Source: UBA9926 sp038131595 (GTDB lineage: Bacteria > Pseudomonadota > Gammaproteobacteria > Pseudomonadales > Azotimanducaceae). From it: DNA of 64,000 nt. Made by a program: the position numbers and the translations under genes. The notes below the pieces were generated by a model that worked only from the letters and a program-made list of their open reading frames with translations, was not told where the DNA came from and did no database searches. The stretch covers positions 744,001-808,000 of the forward strand of contig JAYPPR010000008.1 of the NCBI GenBank assembly GCA_038131595.1, given 5' to 3'. Positions 60,821 through 64,000 of this stretch are shown here, in pieces (position 1 is the first letter of the stretch; every line of letters starts with the position of its first letter).

Positions 60821-62749
60821 TTAAGCACTGGACGGCGCGTTGCCTAAATCCTCGCCTTCGTCTGGCGCCTCGTCACGGTTGACCGGATCGGTCGGCGGCT
60901 CACTCGGTGGATCGTCATTCCAGTTAGATGGCGGACTGGGCGTTCGGCCGGCCATGATGTCGTCGATTTGAGGCCGATCGATTGTCTCGTATTCCAGTAA
61001 GGCGTCGACCATCGCGTCTAGTTTGTCGCGATTGTCGACCAGAATGTTGCGCGCCTTCTCGTAGCAGGAATCGATGATCGTTTTCACCTCTTCATCGATA
61101 ACTTTGGCTGTCTCACCTGACACGTGTGAACGCGAGCTACCGGCAGACTTGCCGAGGAATACCTCTTGATCGTCTTCCTCGTATTGCAGCGGACCAAGTT
61201 TCTCTGACAGTCCCCATTTGGTCACCATCGATCGAGCCATCCGCGTGGCGCGCTCAATATCGTTTGATGCGCCGGTGGTCACGCCGTCAAACCCCAGGGT
61301 CAATTCTTCTGCAATTCGGCCGCCAAACAAACCACATATTTGTGACTCAATCGAACGCTTACTCATGGAGTAGCGATCTTCCTCAGGCAAGAACATGGTC
61401 ACGCCCAACGCCCGCCCTCTTGGGATGATCGTCACTTTGTATGTGGGATCGTGCTCGGGCATGAGGTAGCCCACAATGCAATGTCCAGCTTCATGGTAGG
61501 CGGTATTACGACGCTCTTTCTCTGACATCACCATGGACTTTCGTTCAGCGCCCATCATGATCTTGTCTTTGGCTTGCTCAAAATGACGCATGCATACCAA
61601 GCGTTCGTCTTGCCTAGCAGCGAAGAGGGCTGCCTCGTTCACCACGTTGGCAAGATCCGCGCCTGAAAAACCTGGCGTGCCCCGTGCAATGTCAAAAGCA
61701 ACGACATCCTCTCCCATTGGTACTTTGCGCATGTGGACTTTCAGCACCTGCTCTCTACCTCTCAAATCAGGGAGCGGCACGACGACCTGTCGATCGAATC
61801 GACCCGGGCGAAGTAGCGCTGGATCCAATACGTCAGGCCGGTTGGTCGACGCAATGACGATGATGCCTTCGTTGCCGTCGAATCCGTCCATTTCAACCAG
61901 CAGCTGGTTAAGCGTTTGCTCTCGCTCATCATGGCCACCACCCAGGCCCGCGCCGCGATGGCGACCCACCGCATCGATTTCATCAATAAAGATGATGCAC
62001 GGAGTGGCTTTTTTGGCTTGCTCAAACATGTCTCGTACACGAGACGCGCCCACCCCGACAAACATTTCAACAAAGTCAGAGCCCGAGATAGAAAAGAAAG
62101 GCACTTTCGCTTCACCAGCAATCGCCTTTGCGAGTAACGTTTTCCCAGTGCCGGGAGGCCCTACCATCAAAGTTCCGCGCGGAATTTGGCCTCCCAGTTT
62201 CTGGAACTTCCCAGGCTCGCGTAAGAAATCAACCAGCTCTTTTACGTCTTCTTTCGCTTCATCCACCCCGGCCACATCGGCGAATGTAGTTTTTATTTGA
62301 TCTTCACCCAAGAGCTTCGCTTTGCTCTTGCCAAAAGCGAGCGGACCACCGCGCCCACCGCCGCCGCCCTGCATTTGACGCATAAAAAACATGAACACCG
62401 CGATGATGACAAGAATAGGGAAGCTCGCTACCAAGAGTTGTGTCCAAATGCTCTGCTGCTCCGGGCGTTCTCCTTTGAACGTCACATTGTGATCAAGAAA
62501 GTCATCGATTAAGGCTTTGTCTACGATTTGAGGTTGAATGGTCTCAAACTGTCTGCCATCGATTCCTTCTCCGCGAATAGTTAATCCATCTACCTCGACC
62601 GTCGTCACCTGATTACGGTTAACCAGATCAAGAAAGCTGGAGTATTCGATTTCCTCAGGCCCGCGTTGGACGTTGAAGTTTTGGAAGACGGTCAACAGTA
62701 CGGCTGCGATCACGAGCCACAGCAGTAAGTTTTTACCCATATCGTTCAC
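60821..62749 (-). CDS. ftsH: ATP-dependent zinc metalloprotease FtsH
   Basis: FtsH is a membrane AAA+ protease that degrades unassembled membrane proteins and regulators such as LpxC. The 642-residue product has two membrane helices (5-24, 104-123), Walker A GPPGTGKT (197-204), Walker B CIIFIDEIDAVG, and the zinc motif HEAGH near residue 419. The GTG at 62749 is chosen because AGGA is spaced for it; the ATG three codons later is also possible. A 446-base spacer separates it from rlmE. Confidence 0.97.
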   Translation of the reverse strand: MNDMGKNLLLWLVIAAVLLTVFQNFNVQRGPEEIEYSSFLDLVNRNQVTTVEVDGLTIRGEGIDGRQFETIQPQIVDKALIDDFLDHNVTFKGERPEQQSIWTQLLVASFPILVIIAVFMFFMRQMQGGGGGRGGPLAFGKSKAKLLGEDQIKTTFADVAGVDEAKEDVKELVDFLREPGKFQKLGGQIPRGTLMVGPPGTGKTLLAKAIAGEAKVPFFSISGSDFVEMFVGVGASRVRDMFEQAKKATPCIIFIDEIDAVGRHRGAGLGGGHDEREQTLNQLLVEMDGFDGNEGIIVIASTNRPDVLDPALLRPGRFDRQVVVPLPDLRGREQVLKVHMRKVPMGEDVVAFDIARGTPGFSGADLANVVNEAALFAARQDERLVCMRHFEQAKDKIMMGAERKSMVMSEKERRNTAYHEAGHCIVGYLMPEHDPTYKVTIIPRGRALGVTMFLPEEDRYSMSKRSIESQICGLFGGRIAEELTLGFDGVTTGASNDIERATRMARSMVTKWGLSEKLGPLQYEEDDQEVFLGKSAGSSRSHVSGETAKVIDEEVKTIIDSCYEKARNILVDNRDKLDAMVDALLEYETIDRPQIDDIMAGRTPSPPSNWNDDPPSEPPTDPVNRDEAPDEGEDLGNAPSSA

Positions 62750-63195
62750 TTGTTTTTCCTATTTGTTAGTGCCGGCTCATTGTTTATGCCGGTTTCTTTC
62801 TGTCGATTTGTTACTGTCGATTTGTTTCTGTCGGTTGTTTTGCCGGCTTACTGGATCCCGACTATATCTTGGGGCCCATTGTCGAATGCAGCTACTTTAT
62901 CTATCTCTTTCATCTATCTCTTCGCCAACGCTTCGCGCTGATTTTTATGAAAGAGCATTTAAGCCAGGTTGTGCGCTGCGCCCCTAAATCTTTAGCTTAC
63001 TCAGAACCCGACTTGGATCGTTAACCTGTGTTGTCATCCGCATCGAACTCTGCGGTGCTGTAATCCCACTCCGCCCTCTTTTGACTTCTCTTTTTCTTAT
63101 TTTTTTGGTTTTTCTAGTTTTTTCTCTTAGTTCATTTGTTTTTCTTGTTTTTAAGCCTTTTGGAACCTATTCGGTTTTTCCACTTTTCTGCCTTT
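62750..63195 (-). other. rlmE-ftsH spacer, purine-rich with tandem repeats
   Basis: No plausible gene occurs in these 446 bases. On the transcribed strand 63060-63195 is nearly all A and G. A 14-bp unit is repeated three times at 62800-62841, and GAGATAGAT is repeated near 62903-62930. ftsH is heat-inducible in Escherichia coli, but I could not find a convincing sigma32 promoter here. Confidence 0.55.
62800..62841. repeat. 14-bp tandem repeat, three copies
   Basis: CTGTCGATTTGTTA, CTGTCGATTTGTTT and CTGTCGGTTGTTTT follow each other directly. They are flanked by copies of TGCCGG. Like the duplication at 26314-26341, the unit is 14 bases, longer than one helical turn, and lies in a spacer. Confidence 0.8.
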
Positions 63196-63816
63196 CTACT
63201 TTTTCTTTTCTAGCCCTAGCAGATAAATCTCTTTTGACCGACTTCTGGACGCTTTCGGCTTGATATTAACCTGTTTCGTATACCTCGTACGAATGTCCCG
63301 GCGAAGGGTATCAATCCCCTCTCCTTCAAACGCTTTCGCCAAAAAATGGCCGCCTGGTCTTAAAAACTCATCCGCACAATGGATGGCCAGTTCGACGAGA
63401 TAGGCGCTCTTTGGCTGATCAACCGCCTTCATACCACTTAAGTTGGGGGCCATGTCAGAAATTACAAGGTCAGCTTGATGACCACCTAGAAATGCCGAAA
63501 TAGCATCCAATCCATGATCCTCGGTAAAGTCGCCCTGGAAGACCGTTACTCCTGGAATGGGCTCTATCGGCAGCAGGTCAATCGCAAAGACACTGCAATC
63601 AGAGCCTCCTTTTCGCCTGAGAACCTGACACCAGCCCCCTGGTGCCGCACCAAGGTCCAAAACCCTCCTGGCGCCATGCAAAAGCTGATAGCGCTCCTCA
63701 ATCTCTAACAGCTTGTAACTCGCTCGCGACCGGTAGCCCTCAGCCCTAGCGCGGCCCACATAAGGATCCTTTTCGTGCTCTTGAAGCCATTGATGACTCG
63801 ATTTTGATCGGCTCAT
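63196..63816 (-). CDS. rlmE: 23S rRNA (uridine-2'-O-)-methyltransferase RlmE (FtsJ)
   Basis: RlmE methylates the ribose of U2552 in the 23S A-loop. The 206-residue product has the SAM motif LDLGAAPGGWCQVL (residues 54-67) and the K-D-K-E tetrad: lysine in RASYKLLEI, aspartate in ISDMAPNLSG, lysine in FLAKAFEGEG and glutamate in SKEIYLLG. It lies upstream of ftsH and divergent from yhbY, as in Escherichia coli and Pseudomonas. Confidence 0.97.
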   Translation of the reverse strand: MSRSKSSHQWLQEHEKDPYVGRARAEGYRSRASYKLLEIEERYQLLHGARRVLDLGAAPGGWCQVLRRKGGSDCSVFAIDLLPIEPIPGVTVFQGDFTEDHGLDAISAFLGGHQADLVISDMAPNLSGMKAVDQPKSAYLVELAIHCADEFLRPGGHFLAKAFEGEGIDTLRRDIRTRYTKQVNIKPKASRSRSKEIYLLGLEKKK

Positions 63817-63890
63817 ACGTCGCCTGCACCCTCATTTTCCGCTTCGTTCATTTGTTGTACACTCTGCGGCCTTTCCATATGCATCACTCA

Positions 63891-64000
63891 ATGACAACCT
63901 ATTCACAACAAGATAAGAAACGTTTTCGCACAATTGGTCACCAATTGCGCCCCGTGATCACTGTTGGTAACAAGGGGCTAACTGAACAAGTGATGCAAGA
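63891..64000 (+). CDS. yhbY: YhbY-like CRM-domain RNA-binding protein, 5' end only
   Basis: The visible 36 codons read as a CRM domain start: KKRFRTIGHQLRPVITVGNKGLTEQVMQ, with the G-x-K-G-like loop GNKGLTE. YhbY binds pre-50S particles and 23S rRNA. The ATG at 63891 is likely; an in-frame ATG four codons upstream is possible. The gene runs off the right edge. Its divergence from rlmE is the usual arrangement. Confidence 0.9.
   Translation, partial: MTTYSQQDKKRFRTIGHQLRPVITVGNKGLTEQVMQ

Overview
The window is a dense piece of chromosome from a gammaproteobacterium, most likely a free-living marine lineage related to the Pseudomonas/Cellvibrio/OM60-SAR92 groups (inference). The evidence is the gene order: blocks that sit far apart in Pseudomonas (ribosomal/RNA polymerase/tufB/birA; erpA/bactofilin/M23 peptidase/tyrS; aminotransferase-sfsA/dksA/gluQ/pcnB/acs; pnp to yhbY) are joined here, each shortened by losses. 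Nothing resembles a phage, insertion sequence, CRISPR array or integron.

Bases 1-24423, all read leftward, hold the translation and transcription core. In transcription order it runs secE, nusG, rplKAJL, rpoBC, then rpsL-rpsG-fusA (str), the S10 operon (rpsJ to rpsQ) and the first part of the spc operon (rplN to rpmD, cut by the left edge). There is no tuf gene between fusA and rpsJ. Visible control sites include a sigma70-type promoter before rpsL, an L10-type leader before rplJ, a hairpin between rpsL and rpsG, and an attenuator-like hairpin before rpsJ.

Bases 24540-29278 carry tRNA-Trp, tuf, tRNA-Thr(GGT), tRNA-Gly(TCC), tRNA-Tyr(GTA), tRNA-Thr(TGT), a SPOR-like membrane protein, birA, and on the opposite strand a tRNA-Ile(GAT)-tRNA-Ala(TGC) pair with its own strong promoter. 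Relatives have an rRNA operon here; no rRNA is present. tyrS, an M23 peptidase, erpA, a bactofilin and a coiled-coil membrane protein follow up to 34654.

Bases 34794-45879 are more mixed: a CLC chloride protein, hemL, a PfkB-family sugar/nucleoside kinase, an ABC importer lacking a binding protein, sfsA, an aminotransferase, a dksA carrying a long histone-H1-like lysine/alanine tail, gluQ and pcnB. acs follows at 46041-47984 and shares a bidirectional terminator with pnp.

Bases 48071-63816, read leftward, are the RNA-processing and translation block rlmE-ftsH-folP-glmM-tpiA-secG-tRNA-Leu-tRNA-fMet-rimP-nusA-infB-rbfA-truB-rpsO-pnp. A truncated yhbY starts rightward at the right edge. The most notable points are the H1-like DksA, the orphan Ile/Ala tRNA pair at a lost rRNA locus, the channel-type inner gate of the CLC protein, the lost ancestral neighbours (tufA, coaX, anmK, folK-panBC), and purine-rich, slippage-prone spacers on the transcribed strand.
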